A stretch of 61,027 nucleotides of DNA, taken from assembly GCF_018069925.1 (NCBI RefSeq), contig NZ_JAGPXB010000018.1:1-61027 (forward strand), read 5' to 3'. The notes beneath the pieces were generated by a model. The model saw only the letters and a program-made list of their open reading frames with translations, was not told the DNA's origin and ran no database searches. Below, one piece after another: positions 24,910 through 34,333 of the stretch (its first letter is position 1; the number at the start of each line of letters is the position of its first letter). This DNA comes from Flavobacterium erciyesense. GTDB lineage: Bacteria > Bacteroidota > Bacteroidia > Flavobacteriales > Flavobacteriaceae. Both the position numbers and the translations under genes were made by a program.

Positions 24910-26022
24910 TTATTTTTGATTTGGAATCATCAAGTAACTACCGTCTAAATCATTGAAGAAAATTTTATATTTAGACTTGGCAACTGGAATATCTCCTCCA
25001 CTTGTGCCATTATTTGGGAAAGCTGAAAAAGCAGTATTACCACCCCAGTTTACATCCCAAGCATTGTTAGCTCTAAATTTAGCTTTTCCATCAACTAGTG
25101 CCAATACATCTATAGTCCAAATATGAGGATCAAATGTTGATTTCGTCATTGGAGTTGAAGCATCCCATCCTAATGGTGTACTGTTTCCAATAATACCAAC
25201 TGTTGGGAAAGTTGCTGCTGTAGCAGCGTTGTAAGCAACTAAAGTATATTTAAGAGTTTCAATATTAACAGAGAAAGTATAGTAACCATCAGCAGCGATA
25301 TCAAAAGTTGATGGATCTGCATCAGCCTCAGTTGGTCTTGCTACAATAGCACCATTATCTCCTCTACCATACATTGGAGCCCATTGTCCTGGCGTTGAAA
25401 TCAATTTAAATGCACCAGCTTTAAAGAAACCTGTAAATTGGTATACGTTTGCATTTGTTCCACTTCTAAAAAGAGGTTGGTTTTTGTTATTGTTATTCCA
25501 TCCTGAAGTCGTTGCATCACCAACCAAATACCAATCAGTAAAAGCGTATGGTACTAAACCTGTATAAGCATTTACTAAAATTGTTAATGGTTTTGCAGAC
25601 ATCATTTTCTCGATACCAGCAATACTTGAAACTACTTTAACATCATAAGACCCTAATTGCTCAGGAATACCCCCTAATTGAATTACAGCTTGGTTTAATG
25701 TTTTGACAGTTACTTCTGCTTGTGTAGCACCTGAAGTACCACCAATTTCTACAGCTTTTGAAAAATCACCACCTTTTACATCAATTAAAAGTTTGTATCC
25801 AATTTCAACTGCACCATCATAGTTTGCCTTTGTCCAAACGAAACGCTCTGCAACATTATTGGCATTAGTTTCTTGTAAAACGTATGATTTATCATTTTCT
25901 GGAGCTACCATTTCTGGGGTATCAATCCCCTGAATTACTGGTCTGTCCTCTACATCTTCTACGTTACATGACAAAGCAAGTACCGCAAATAAAGCAATTA
26001 CTGATTTAGTTATATTTTTCAT
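24910..26022 (-). CDS. SusE/SusF-like surface starch-binding lipoprotein
   Basis: This 370-residue protein has a lipoprotein signal with Cys19 (MKNITKSVIALFAVLALSC). Its N-terminal half matches the SusE Ig-like domain (PEMVAPENDKSYVLQETNAN, FVWTKANYDG, YKLLIDVKGG). Two later repeats of about 90 residues (DWYLVGDATTSGWNNNN and VGIIGNSTPLGWDASTPM) look like SusF-type carbohydrate-binding modules, with Trp residues suited to stacking on glucan. It should hold starch at the cell surface for SusCD. It lies 21 bases downstream of susD. Confidence 0.85.
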   Translation of the reverse strand: MKNITKSVIALFAVLALSCNVEDVEDRPVIQGIDTPEMVAPENDKSYVLQETNANNVAERFVWTKANYDGAVEIGYKLLIDVKGGDFSKAVEIGGTSGATQAEVTVKTLNQAVIQLGGIPEQLGSYDVKVVSSIAGIEKMMSAKPLTILVNAYTGLVPYAFTDWYLVGDATTSGWNNNNKNQPLFRSGTNANVYQFTGFFKAGAFKLISTPGQWAPMYGRGDNGAIVARPTEADADPSTFDIAADGYYTFSVNIETLKYTLVAYNAATAATFPTVGIIGNSTPLGWDASTPMTKSTFDPHIWTIDVLALVDGKAKFRANNAWDVNWGGNTAFSAFPNNGTSGGDIPVAKSKYKIFFNDLDGSYLMIPNQK

Positions 26023-26043
26023 TTTGTTATAATTAATTGATTA

Positions 26044-27645
26044 TTAGTATCCTTGGTTTTGTTTTAATTTTGGGTTAGATGCCAACGCAGTAGCAGGAAT
26101 AGGAAATAAGTTTCTAAACGCTTGTGTTGGAGCACCACCAGCTACATTTCCTTTCCAAGGCCATACATACGTACCACCTGTAAATCTTCCGAAACGAATT
26201 AAATCGGTACGTCTGTGACCTTCCCAGTGTAATTCTCTTGCTCTTTCATCTAAAATTAAGTTAGCGCCAGCAGCATCTGCATTTAATGACGCAACTGTAC
26301 TAGCATTAGCTCTAGTACGTAATGCATTCACATAACCTCTAGCGGTTGCCAAATCACCTACTCTACCAACAACGGCACATTCTGCATACATTAAATAAGC
26401 ATCTGCCAAACGGAACATCGGGAAATCCTGATCAGTGAATTCTCCTGACTTATCAGAACCTTGAACTCCATTTACATCGATATTTCTAAATTTTTGAACT
26501 GCATATCCATCTGTAAAATTGCCAATATCAGCAATCTCTTTTGTTTGACCATCAGTATAAAACTGACCTCTCGCATCAGTAGTATTTGGTTCAAACTTGT
26601 CAACAAATGCTGAAGTGGTTCTAATACCAGCCCATCCACCATTTACACCGAATTCTGATGCTTTCATTGAACCTCCAACTGGTGCGTGTGTCAAGAAAGT
26701 TGTTCCTCCGTAAGTTTGTGTTTTTAAACCATCAAAAGCTATTGCAAAAATGAATTCGTTTTGAGCACCATTTTTGTCATTGTCAGCATAAAACAATTGG
26801 TTGTAATTGTTATGTAATCTATATCCTGAAGCAATTACTTTATTAATTAAAGGTAATGCTCCCGCATAATTATCTGTACCAACATACACTTTTGCGTTCA
26901 TGTACAATTTAGCTTGCAACATCCAAGCTGCTGCTTGATCCACACGATAAGCCTCGTTTGACTTAGGTGCTTTTAGTTCTGGTGTAATGGCTGTTAACTC
27001 TTCGTCAACAAATTTGTACAATTCGGCTCTTGTGGCATACTCAGGGTAGTAAAAATTGGTTGGCGAATTCTCAGTTACTAATGACCCACCACCAAACATA
27101 TCAATTAAATGCCAGTAAGTCATGGCTCTTAAAAAACGTGCCTCTGCTCGAAATGTTTTAATCTCTGCTAATAAAGCAGGATCAGTAACACCTCTGGCTG
27201 CTAATTTTTCATCTGTCGTTTGTCTTAAAAACTCATTACAGTTTACTACTTGAAAAGAGAAACGCGCAAAAGTTGCTGTAATAAAACGGTCTAATGAAGT
27301 CCAAGTTTGCGAATGTAAGTCTTTGATAGTTCCATCATTCCAAGCAATTACAGCCTCGTCAGTAGTTAACTCTTGCATTAACCAAAAACCTCTGATGTAT
27401 TGGCTCTCTCCTTCATCAATTCCAGAAATATCTGGAGAGCCAGCAGCAGTTTGACCTGAGGTAGCAAATCCGGCATACAATTTTGCTAAAAATTGCTTGT
27501 AGGATTGTGGCGTATTAAAAAACTCATTACCAGGAATGGCTGTATTACCTTCTGGAGACTGTTCAAGATCATTGGTACATGATGGGAATAACATCACCAT
27601 CAGCAACAAAGAAACACCCAATAATTTGATTTGTATCTTTTTCAT
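26044..27645 (-). CDS. susD: SusD/RagB-family surface glycan-binding lipoprotein
   Basis: The 533-residue protein has a lipoprotein signal (Cys23 in VMLFPSCTND). It shows the SusD fold: TPR-like helices around FRAEARFLRAMTYWHLIDMFGG, DQAAAWMLQAKLYMNAKVY, and the conserved C-terminal ERARELHWEGHRRTDLIRFGRF. SusD lids the SusC transporter and binds the helical form of starch in the Bacteroides model. It lies 17 bases after susC, in the same unit as the SusE/F-like gene and amylase. Confidence 0.92.
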   Translation of the reverse strand: MKKIQIKLLGVSLLLMVMLFPSCTNDLEQSPEGNTAIPGNEFFNTPQSYKQFLAKLYAGFATSGQTAAGSPDISGIDEGESQYIRGFWLMQELTTDEAVIAWNDGTIKDLHSQTWTSLDRFITATFARFSFQVVNCNEFLRQTTDEKLAARGVTDPALLAEIKTFRAEARFLRAMTYWHLIDMFGGGSLVTENSPTNFYYPEYATRAELYKFVDEELTAITPELKAPKSNEAYRVDQAAAWMLQAKLYMNAKVYVGTDNYAGALPLINKVIASGYRLHNNYNQLFYADNDKNGAQNEFIFAIAFDGLKTQTYGGTTFLTHAPVGGSMKASEFGVNGGWAGIRTTSAFVDKFEPNTTDARGQFYTDGQTKEIADIGNFTDGYAVQKFRNIDVNGVQGSDKSGEFTDQDFPMFRLADAYLMYAECAVVGRVGDLATARGYVNALRTRANASTVASLNADAAGANLILDERARELHWEGHRRTDLIRFGRFTGGTYVWPWKGNVAGGAPTQAFRNLFPIPATALASNPKLKQNQGY

Positions 27646-27662
27646 TGTTCTTATTTTTTGTA

Positions 27663-30602
27663 TTAGAAATTAACGTTTAAACCTAACGTAAAAGTAATTG
27701 GTCTTGGATAAAGATTACTATCAATTCCTCCGCCAATCTCTGGATCTAAACCTTCGTATTTAGTAAGTACTAAAACATTTTGTGCAGATAAAGTCATTTT
27801 TACCAAAGAAGTTGATCTTTTGTTTTGATTAAAAGTATAACCAACACTCACGTTATCCAAACGAATGAAAGATGCATCTTGAATGTAATAATCTGATTCG
27901 AAACGCTTAGTATCATTCGATCTAAAATCTGTTTCTAACAAGTTTTCAACTCCGTTTGCTAAATCCGTATTACGTATGAGGATATTACTTGAAACTCCTT
28001 TACTTGAGTCTACGTTGTTGTAATTGTAGTTACCCCAAGATCCTCTCCAAGTCATACCAAAATCAATGTTTTTGTAGGTCACGCTAGTATTGAAACCATA
28101 AAACACATCAGCTGCTGGTTTTTGAAAACGGTATTTATCTTGCTCGTTTACAATTCCATCTTCATTGCGATCAATAAATACACCGTCTAAAGGTTTACCA
28201 TCAGCACCATAAGCTTGCTCGTATACGAAGAAAGAACTTGGCGCAAAGCCCACTTGGTGGTTTTGAATAGTATTTCCTGTTGCTCCTTCATATCCACCTG
28301 TATTGATACCCGGAGTGTTTGGCAATGTAGTGCTTAATTTAGTGATTTTTGAATTTTGGAAGGTTATGTTTCCTCCAACTCTCCACTCCCAATTGTCATT
28401 ACGTACCGGAATAACTTCTGCCATAACCTCTAACCCTTTATTGTCTATAGACCCAACATTGTAGTTGTCGAAATTAGAAAACCCGAAGAAAGAGGGGTTT
28501 TGAGTATACAAAAGTAAATCATTTGTTGTTCTCTGATATGCATCTACGCTACCAGTGATTCTATTATTGAATAAACCAAAATCAATACCTGCATTTAATG
28601 TAGTCGTTTCCTCCCACTTTAGGTTGCTGTTATATGGCAGAGGTCTATATGTAGTATAAAAATCGCTACCAAATTGGTACTGAGCAGCAGAATTCGAAGC
28701 CAAGTATAATGGAATAGATGGATAAACACCACCAATTTCCTGTTGACCAGTTATTCCCCAACCTCCACGAAGTTTTAATGTTGAAATTGTCTCTACATTT
28801 TTCAAGAAGTTTTCATCATTTAATTTCCACGCTACTGCCACAGCAGGGAAATTTGCAGTACGGAAATTTTCTCTAAATCTTGAAGAACGATCGCTTCTAA
28901 TTGATAAAGTAACAAGGTATTTATCTGCTATAGATAGGTTCGTTCTAGCAAATAAAGACTGCAAATTAAGTATTGAAGGGAAATTTGGCGGATTTGTAGT
29001 GTTGTTACTTTGAAAATTAAAGTTTGTTGAAAAATAATTCTCTCTAAATTCTTGGTAATTATAACCACCCGTAACATCTACTTGCGTATTAATTGATTCG
29101 AATTTTTTATTGTAGTTCAAGTACAAATCCATTACTTTATTAAAACGAGACTGAGTTCTCAAATAAGTATTGTTATACCCTGATCCTGGAAGTCCGTTTA
29201 AATAATTAGCATCAGTATTCCCAAATGATCTTCCTGATAATTGATCGTAACCAAAGTTAGCAACGGCTTTCAATTCAGGTAAAAAATGCAATTTATACTC
29301 TGCTTGAATGTTACCAATACTTCGGTATGAACGACCGTAATTATTCTGTTGCTCAATTAATGAAAGTGGATTTCTACCAGCTAATTGGTTAATTGTAGTT
29401 GGATTTGTATACCACTGAAAAAAGCTTCCGTCAGCATTTCTAACTGATTGAGTTGGGTCAAAGCGAATAGCCGCACCAATTGCGCCACGGTTACTATAGT
29501 CACTCTCTGTAGCAGAAGTGTTGTTGTTTAGCTCTACCTTCAAATGATTATCAAAAAAGTTACCAGTTATTCCCGCAGACAAAGTAGTACGTTGTAAATT
29601 ATCTCTCTTTAAAATACCATTTAAGTTAGCATATCCTAATGAAGCTCTATATACGATATTATCTGTTCCACCACTTACAGCCACGTTATGATCAGTACCA
29701 ACTGCCGTTCTGTAAATTTCTTTCTGCCAATCCGTATCGGCTGTACCCATCAAAGCGATTTGAGTTGCTGATCCGTTTGCGTTTACATAATCTCTAAATT
29801 GAGTTGCTGACAAAGCATCAACTTGGTTTGTTACTTCAGACACTTGTAAATTAGCACTGTAGTTTACTTGTAAATCACCTGCTTTACCTTTTTTAGTGGT
29901 AATAATGATTACACCATTAGAAGCACGTGAACCATAAATAGCGGTTGCCGAAGCATCTTTTAAAACCGTAACCGACTCAATATTATTTTGGTTGATTGTT
30001 GCTAATGGATTTCTACCTCCTTCAACACCACTGTTTGAAACAGGAACTCCATCTATAACAAATAATGGATCATTGCTCGCAGATAACGAAGACCCACTTC
30101 TAATACGAATACTTGCGCCCTCACCTGGTGAACCTCCACCATTAGTAATTTGCAAACCAGCTACTTTTCCTTGAATCATTTGATCTGCAGAGGTCACTGG
30201 TCCTTTGTTAAAATCTTTGCTCGAAATTACCGTTACAGCACCTGTTGCATCTTTTTTCTTAACAGTACCGTAACCTACTTGTACAACTACTTCTTTTAAC
30301 TGATTAGCATCCTCTTGTAAAGTTACATTAACCACTTTTTGAGCAACATAATCAATTACTGTGTTGGCATATCCGATGTATGAAAAGACAAGTTTATCGC
30401 CTTTTTTTACATTCCCGATTTGATATTTACCATCAAAATCGGTCGAAACACCATTGGCAGCACCCTGCACATTTACGTTTACTCCTGGAATAGGCTGTCC
30501 GGAAACTTTGTCCAAAACAGTCCCACTTACAGTACTCTGTGCAAGAACACTAAAAGGGAGTAGCAGTACTAAAATTAACAACTTTTTATAAATTGTTTTC
30601 AT
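27663..30602 (-). CDS. susC: SusC/RagA-type TonB-dependent outer-membrane transporter
   Basis: This 979-residue protein has a signal peptide (MKTIYKKLLILVLLLPFSVLAQ). Then come a carboxypeptidase-regulatory-like domain (VSGTVLDKVSGQPIPGVNV, then DGKYQIGNVKKGDKLVFSYIGY), the SusC plug signature (EVVVQVGYGTVKKKDATGAV) and a 22-strand barrel ending TFTLGLNVNF. Relatives import oligosaccharides in a TonB-driven way with SusD as lid. It is the first gene of the minus-strand arm of the glucan locus. The LacI-type regulator gene is divergent, across 236 bases that hold a likely promoter and a palindrome. Confidence 0.95.
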   Translation of the reverse strand: MKTIYKKLLILVLLLPFSVLAQSTVSGTVLDKVSGQPIPGVNVNVQGAANGVSTDFDGKYQIGNVKKGDKLVFSYIGYANTVIDYVAQKVVNVTLQEDANQLKEVVVQVGYGTVKKKDATGAVTVISSKDFNKGPVTSADQMIQGKVAGLQITNGGGSPGEGASIRIRSGSSLSASNDPLFVIDGVPVSNSGVEGGRNPLATINQNNIESVTVLKDASATAIYGSRASNGVIIITTKKGKAGDLQVNYSANLQVSEVTNQVDALSATQFRDYVNANGSATQIALMGTADTDWQKEIYRTAVGTDHNVAVSGGTDNIVYRASLGYANLNGILKRDNLQRTTLSAGITGNFFDNHLKVELNNNTSATESDYSNRGAIGAAIRFDPTQSVRNADGSFFQWYTNPTTINQLAGRNPLSLIEQQNNYGRSYRSIGNIQAEYKLHFLPELKAVANFGYDQLSGRSFGNTDANYLNGLPGSGYNNTYLRTQSRFNKVMDLYLNYNKKFESINTQVDVTGGYNYQEFRENYFSTNFNFQSNNTTNPPNFPSILNLQSLFARTNLSIADKYLVTLSIRSDRSSRFRENFRTANFPAVAVAWKLNDENFLKNVETISTLKLRGGWGITGQQEIGGVYPSIPLYLASNSAAQYQFGSDFYTTYRPLPYNSNLKWEETTTLNAGIDFGLFNNRITGSVDAYQRTTNDLLLYTQNPSFFGFSNFDNYNVGSIDNKGLEVMAEVIPVRNDNWEWRVGGNITFQNSKITKLSTTLPNTPGINTGGYEGATGNTIQNHQVGFAPSSFFVYEQAYGADGKPLDGVFIDRNEDGIVNEQDKYRFQKPAADVFYGFNTSVTYKNIDFGMTWRGSWGNYNYNNVDSSKGVSSNILIRNTDLANGVENLLETDFRSNDTKRFESDYYIQDASFIRLDNVSVGYTFNQNKRSTSLVKMTLSAQNVLVLTKYEGLDPEIGGGIDSNLYPRPITFTLGLNVNF

Positions 30603-30667
30603 ACTTTTTGTCTAATTTAATTTAATTTTTTGGTTGAGTTTTCACCCTTAACTATTACTTCGAATGT

Positions 30668-30696
30668 TAAATCTATGTAAATTTTGCGACTCACAA
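30668..30696 (-). promoter_or_regulatory. Putative susC promoter
   Basis: On the minus strand TTG (30696-30694) and TAGATTTA (30675-30668) are 18 bases apart, one mismatch from TAnnTTTG. Transcription would start near 30661, leaving a leader of about 60 bases. Confidence 0.4.
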
Positions 30697-30717
30697 TAGC
30701 CTCGCATTTTATTACAG

Positions 30718-30731
30718 TTACGAAAACGTAA
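30718..30731. promoter_or_regulatory. Palindrome, candidate operator in the susC-lacI intergenic region
   Basis: TTACGAAAACGTAA is a perfect 5+5 inverted repeat with a 4-base centre. It lies about 63 bases upstream of the predicted susC start and 108 bases before the regulator start codon. LacI-family proteins bind short palindromes, so this is a candidate site; binding is not shown. Confidence 0.45.
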
Positions 30732-30838
30732 TAGTGTTGAAAACTTTCTGATTTATTGAAATTTTCAATGCTTTATTTACCATTTGTAAAATTAAATTTT
30801 ACCTTTATTACGAATTAAATTATTACACAACACAAAGC

Positions 30839-31861
30839 ATGAAAAGGAAGATAACGCTTAAACAAATCGCAAAGGAATTAGACGTATCTATTTCGACCGT
30901 TTCTAAGTCATTAAGAAACAGTCTCGAAATAGGCGAAGAAACCCGACTAAAAGTGCAAGCTTTCGCTAAATTTTACAATTACAAACCAAACAATATTGCT
31001 TTAAGCCTGAAAAACAGGAAAACCAAGGCAATTGGAATTATTATTCCTGAAATCGTACACTATTTTTTTTCTACCGTAATTAATGGTATCGAACAAGTCG
31101 CTAATGAGCATGGCTATAGTGTTATCATTTGCCTTTCGGATGATTCGTTTGACAAAGAAGTCCTTAATATGGAGATGCTTGCCAATGGTAGCATTGACGG
31201 TTTTATCATGTCATTATCAAAAGAAACACAATTTAGAGGCGACTTCCATCACATTACCGAAGTAATCAATCAAGGAATGCCAGTCGTAATGTTTGACCGT
31301 GTGACTAACGACATTTTGTGTGACAAAGTAATTATTGATGATCAATCAGCAGCCTATGAAGCCGTTCAAAGTTTAATAGACAAAGGCCGAAAAAAAATCG
31401 CTCTTGTTACCACCGTAGACTATGTTAGTGTCGGCAAGCTCCGTACCGATGGCTACACAAAAGCATTGCTCGACAACGACATCCCTTTTGATGAAAATCT
31501 AATTATCAAAATTGAAGATGTAGATACCTGCGAAATCACGATTGGTAAGCTTCTAGAAGACAAAGCTATTGATGCCGTTTTTGCCGTTAACGAATTATTC
31601 GCAGTTACTATCATCAAAACAGCAAGTAAAATCGGTCTGAATGTACCTCGAGATTTAGCCGTGATTGCATTTACTGATGGAATCATTTCGAAATACTCCA
31701 CTCCTACTATAACAACTGTAAGTCAGAGTGGTATAAAAATGGGAAACAAAGCTGCAAAAATGTTAATTGATCGCCTTGAAGCGGATGAAGATGAAGAAGA
31801 CGAAAACTACAAAACCGAAGTAATTGAGACTCATTTGATAGAAAGAGAATCAACTAATTAG
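30839..31861 (+). CDS. LacI-family transcriptional regulator of the alpha-glucan locus
   Basis: The 340-residue protein has the LacI helix-turn-helix at residues 3-25 (ITLKQIAKELDVSISTVSKS), the hinge helix region (NNIALSLKNRKT) and a periplasmic-binding-protein-like sensor domain (KAIGIIIPEIVHYFFSTV, then VPRDLAVIAFTDG). It stands between the divergent susC arm and the plus-strand maltose-catabolic arm and probably controls both. The ligand is likely maltose or a breakdown product, by context. Bacteroides SusR is a different protein type, so this locus uses the flavobacterial solution. Confidence 0.92.
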   Translation: MKRKITLKQIAKELDVSISTVSKSLRNSLEIGEETRLKVQAFAKFYNYKPNNIALSLKNRKTKAIGIIIPEIVHYFFSTVINGIEQVANEHGYSVIICLSDDSFDKEVLNMEMLANGSIDGFIMSLSKETQFRGDFHHITEVINQGMPVVMFDRVTNDILCDKVIIDDQSAAYEAVQSLIDKGRKKIALVTTVDYVSVGKLRTDGYTKALLDNDIPFDENLIIKIEDVDTCEITIGKLLEDKAIDAVFAVNELFAVTIIKTASKIGLNVPRDLAVIAFTDGIISKYSTPTITTVSQSGIKMGNKAAKMLIDRLEADEDEEDENYKTEVIETHLIERESTN

Positions 31862-31884
31862 CTTTTAAATGTTAAATTTTACGC

Positions 31885-31902
31885 AACTACAACCTTGTAG
31901 TT
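31885..31902. promoter_or_regulatory. Short inverted repeat after the lacI-type gene
   Basis: AACTACAA and TTGTAGTT face each other across 2 bases. It could be a hairpin ending the regulator transcript, although the following run is A rather than T, or an operator for the transporter gene. The sequence does not decide. Confidence 0.4.
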
Positions 31903-32008
31903 AAAAAAGTTCGCTGGTATTGGATTCTGAAAAATAAAAGTTTCAATTATCTTTCTATATTTACGCCTCAAAACTTTAACTTTTACTTCGAAAATTAAGA
32001 TAAGTTTT

Positions 32009-32051
32009 GATAAGCATAGCGCTTATCGTATTAATATTTAAATTACGATAA
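32009..32051. promoter_or_regulatory. Two overlapping inverted repeats ahead of the maltose transporter gene
   Basis: GATAAGC (32009-32015) is inverted at 32021-32027, and TTATCGTA (32023-32030) is inverted as TACGATAA at 32044-32051, touching the start codon. Their position between the promoter region and the first codon suits an operator or a leader hairpin that controls translation. This is inferred from symmetry only. Confidence 0.4.
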
Positions 32052-33580
32052 TGGAAAAGCGTAGATTAAGTTTCTGGCAAATTTGGAACATGAGTTTCGG
32101 ATTTCTGGGAATTCAAATGGGTTTTGCTCTGCAAAATTCAAATGTTAGCAGGATATTTCAAACTCTCGGCGCTAACATTGATGACATTCCTATTTTATGG
32201 GTTGCCGCTCCAATGACTGGATTAATAATTCAGCCAATTATCGGATATTTCTCTGATAAAACTTGGACTAAATTGGGAAGAAGAAAACCTTATTTTCTTG
32301 CTGGTGCCATTTTAGCCTCGGGCGCTTTATTCATAATGCCAAATTCTCCTCTGTTGTGGTTTGCTGCAGGTATGCTATGGATTATGGATGCTTCTATTAA
32401 TGTTTCAATGGAACCTTTTCGTGCATTTGTAGGTGATAATCTACCTGATTCACAAAGAACCACAGGTTTTGCCATGCAAAGCTTTTTTATTGGAATTGGA
32501 GCTTACTTTGCCTCTAAACTACCTTTAATTTTTACGCATTTTGGAGTAAGCAATACCGCTCCACTAGGTGTAATTCCTGATTCTGTTAAATATTCATTTT
32601 ACCTTGGCGGAATAGCTTTCCTGCTAACAGTATTATGGACAGTTTTAACTTCTAAAGAATATTCACCAGCAGAATTAGAAGCTTTTGAAAACCATAACAA
32701 AGAAACTTATCAAAAAGAAACACATTCGAAAGAATGGTTTTTAGCAAATGGTAAATCTCATTTAAGTAAAGGATTATTATTTTTAGTTGTAAGTGCTGTA
32801 TTCTCATTTGCAATTTATAATTATGACTTGAAAAAGGATTTATACGTTCTTTCTATCGGATTAATTGGTCTTGGTGGAATAGCAATGCTGATTTCTGGTT
32901 TACTGCAAAAAGCAAATAATACAGAAAATGGTTTTGTAACGATAATGAATGATTTTCAGTTCATGCCCAAAATAATGAAACAATTGGCTTGGGTACAATT
33001 CTTTTCATGGTTTGCACTTTTTTCAATGTGGATTTACACCACGCTTGCGGTTACACAACACATTTACAAAACAACAGACACAACCTCTGAAGCCTACAAT
33101 ATTGGCGCAAATCAAGTGGGTGAAATGTTTGCCAACTACAATTTAATTGCAGCGATAGCAGCATTCCTTTTACCGATATTGGCTAAATACACGAGCAGAA
33201 AATTTACTCATTTCGTAGCGTTAGTTTGTGGAGGATTAGGTTTAATTTCTGTTTATTTTATTTCTGAACCAACGGTTTTCACAATGGAATGGCTTCCGAT
33301 GATTGGAGTTGGAATTGCATGGGCGAGTATTTTATCAATCCCTTATGCAATGCTTTCAGGTTCATTACCATCTAGCAAAATGGGGTATTACATGGGAGTT
33401 TTTAACTTTTTTATAGTAATTCCTCAGTTAGTAGCAGCTTCTATTTTAGGGTTTTTAGTTTCTCAATTTTTTAACAGTGAACCTATTTATGCTTTACTTA
33501 TTGGTGGAGCATCTATGATTCTTGCCGGACTAATAGCTTTAACCATTAATGACAAATCGAAAATTAATTTAAATGAATAA
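32051..33580 (+). CDS. Maltose-type MFS sugar transporter
   Basis: This 509-residue membrane protein starts MEKRRLSFWQIWNMSFGFLGIQMGFALQN, very like flavobacterial SLC45/GPH-type sugar:H+ symporters in starch loci. It shows PMTGLIIQPIIGYFSDKTWTKLGRRKPYF (the loop motif between TM2 and TM3) and about 12 hydrophobic segments. One longer hydrophilic stretch (about residues 210-235) links the halves. Its stop overlaps the beta-phosphoglucomutase start by 8 bases. With a maltose phosphorylase and beta-PGM next door, maltose is the most likely substrate, although substrate is inferred. Confidence 0.88.
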   Translation: MEKRRLSFWQIWNMSFGFLGIQMGFALQNSNVSRIFQTLGANIDDIPILWVAAPMTGLIIQPIIGYFSDKTWTKLGRRKPYFLAGAILASGALFIMPNSPLLWFAAGMLWIMDASINVSMEPFRAFVGDNLPDSQRTTGFAMQSFFIGIGAYFASKLPLIFTHFGVSNTAPLGVIPDSVKYSFYLGGIAFLLTVLWTVLTSKEYSPAELEAFENHNKETYQKETHSKEWFLANGKSHLSKGLLFLVVSAVFSFAIYNYDLKKDLYVLSIGLIGLGGIAMLISGLLQKANNTENGFVTIMNDFQFMPKIMKQLAWVQFFSWFALFSMWIYTTLAVTQHIYKTTDTTSEAYNIGANQVGEMFANYNLIAAIAAFLLPILAKYTSRKFTHFVALVCGGLGLISVYFISEPTVFTMEWLPMIGVGIAWASILSIPYAMLSGSLPSSKMGYYMGVFNFFIVIPQLVAASILGFLVSQFFNSEPIYALLIGGASMILAGLIALTINDKSKINLNE

Positions 33581-34229
33581 CATTAAAGCATTTATATTCG
33601 ACCTTGACGGCGTAATTGTAGATACCGCTAAATACCATTATTTGGCTTGGAAAAAAATTGCCAATTCACTTGACATCGATTTTACACACGAGCACAATGA
33701 ATTATTGAAAGGAGTAAGCCGCGTGCGCTCTTTGGATATCATTTTAGATTTAGGAAAAGTAGATGCTTCGCAAGAACAAAAAGACCAATGGCTTTTTCAA
33801 AAAAACGAAGACTACCTATCCTATTTAGTTGACATGGATTCCAGCGAAATTTTACCGGGAGTAGTTCCTGTTTTAGAATTTTTAAAAGAAAAAGGTCAAA
33901 AAATTGCCTTAGGATCAGCCAGTAAAAATGCAAGACCCATTTTAGAAAAAACCGGAATTGCCTCTTTTTTTGATGCCATCGTTGACGGAAATGATGTGAG
34001 TAATGCCAAACCTGATCCCGAAGTATTTTTAACCGCAGCCCGACTTGTAAACGCAACACCTGAAAACGCTATTGTTTTTGAAGATTCAGTAGCAGGAATT
34101 CAAGCCGCAAACATTGCCAACATGACTAGCGTTGGAATTGGTGATGCTGCAACCTTGCACGAGGCAAAATACATTTTTACCGATTTTACAGCAATGGATG
34201 AAAATTTCCTTGCCCAATTAATACAATAA
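33573..34229 (+). CDS. pgmB: Beta-phosphoglucomutase
   Basis: This 218-residue HAD-superfamily enzyme converts beta-glucose-1-phosphate to glucose-6-phosphate. It has FDLDGVIVDTAKYHYLAWKK (nucleophile Asp9 and acid/base Asp11), LLKGVSRVRSLDIIL, the cap-domain signature of beta-PGM, ALGSASKNARPIL (motif 2 Ser) and DGNDVSNAKPDPEVFLTAA (motif 3 Lys and acidic residues), then FEDSVAGIQAA. Eight bases overlap with the transporter gene indicate translational coupling. The GH65 phosphorylase that produces its substrate is the next gene. Confidence 0.95.
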   Translation: MNNIKAFIFDLDGVIVDTAKYHYLAWKKIANSLDIDFTHEHNELLKGVSRVRSLDIILDLGKVDASQEQKDQWLFQKNEDYLSYLVDMDSSEILPGVVPVLEFLKEKGQKIALGSASKNARPILEKTGIASFFDAIVDGNDVSNAKPDPEVFLTAARLVNATPENAIVFEDSVAGIQAANIANMTSVGIGDAATLHEAKYIFTDFTAMDENFLAQLIQ

Positions 34230-34242
34230 ATAGAAAAAAAAT

Positions 34243-34322
34243 TTTAAAGTTTTCGAGACTACTTGAAACCTTAGCCGAGGCGAAACCAAATTCTAGGTAA
34301 TGCAGCGGAACAAAACTTTAAA
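34243..34322. other. Structured intergenic element between pgmB and the GH65 gene
   Basis: TTTAAAGTTTT (34243-34253) is inverted exactly as AAAACTTTAAA (34312-34322), closing 58 bases richer in G and C than the flanks. The inside carries further short pairings (ACCT at 34268 with AGGT at 34295). It ends 11 bases before the GH65 start. It could be an RNA that controls GH65 translation or mRNA stability, or a small repeat element. No known riboswitch class is recognised. Confidence 0.45.
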
Positions 34323-34333
34323 CAACAATTACA

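Noticed and set aside
33739..34059. 106-codon minus-strand frame within pgmB
   Set aside because: Antisense shadow of a gene with clear catalytic motifs; no independent features.
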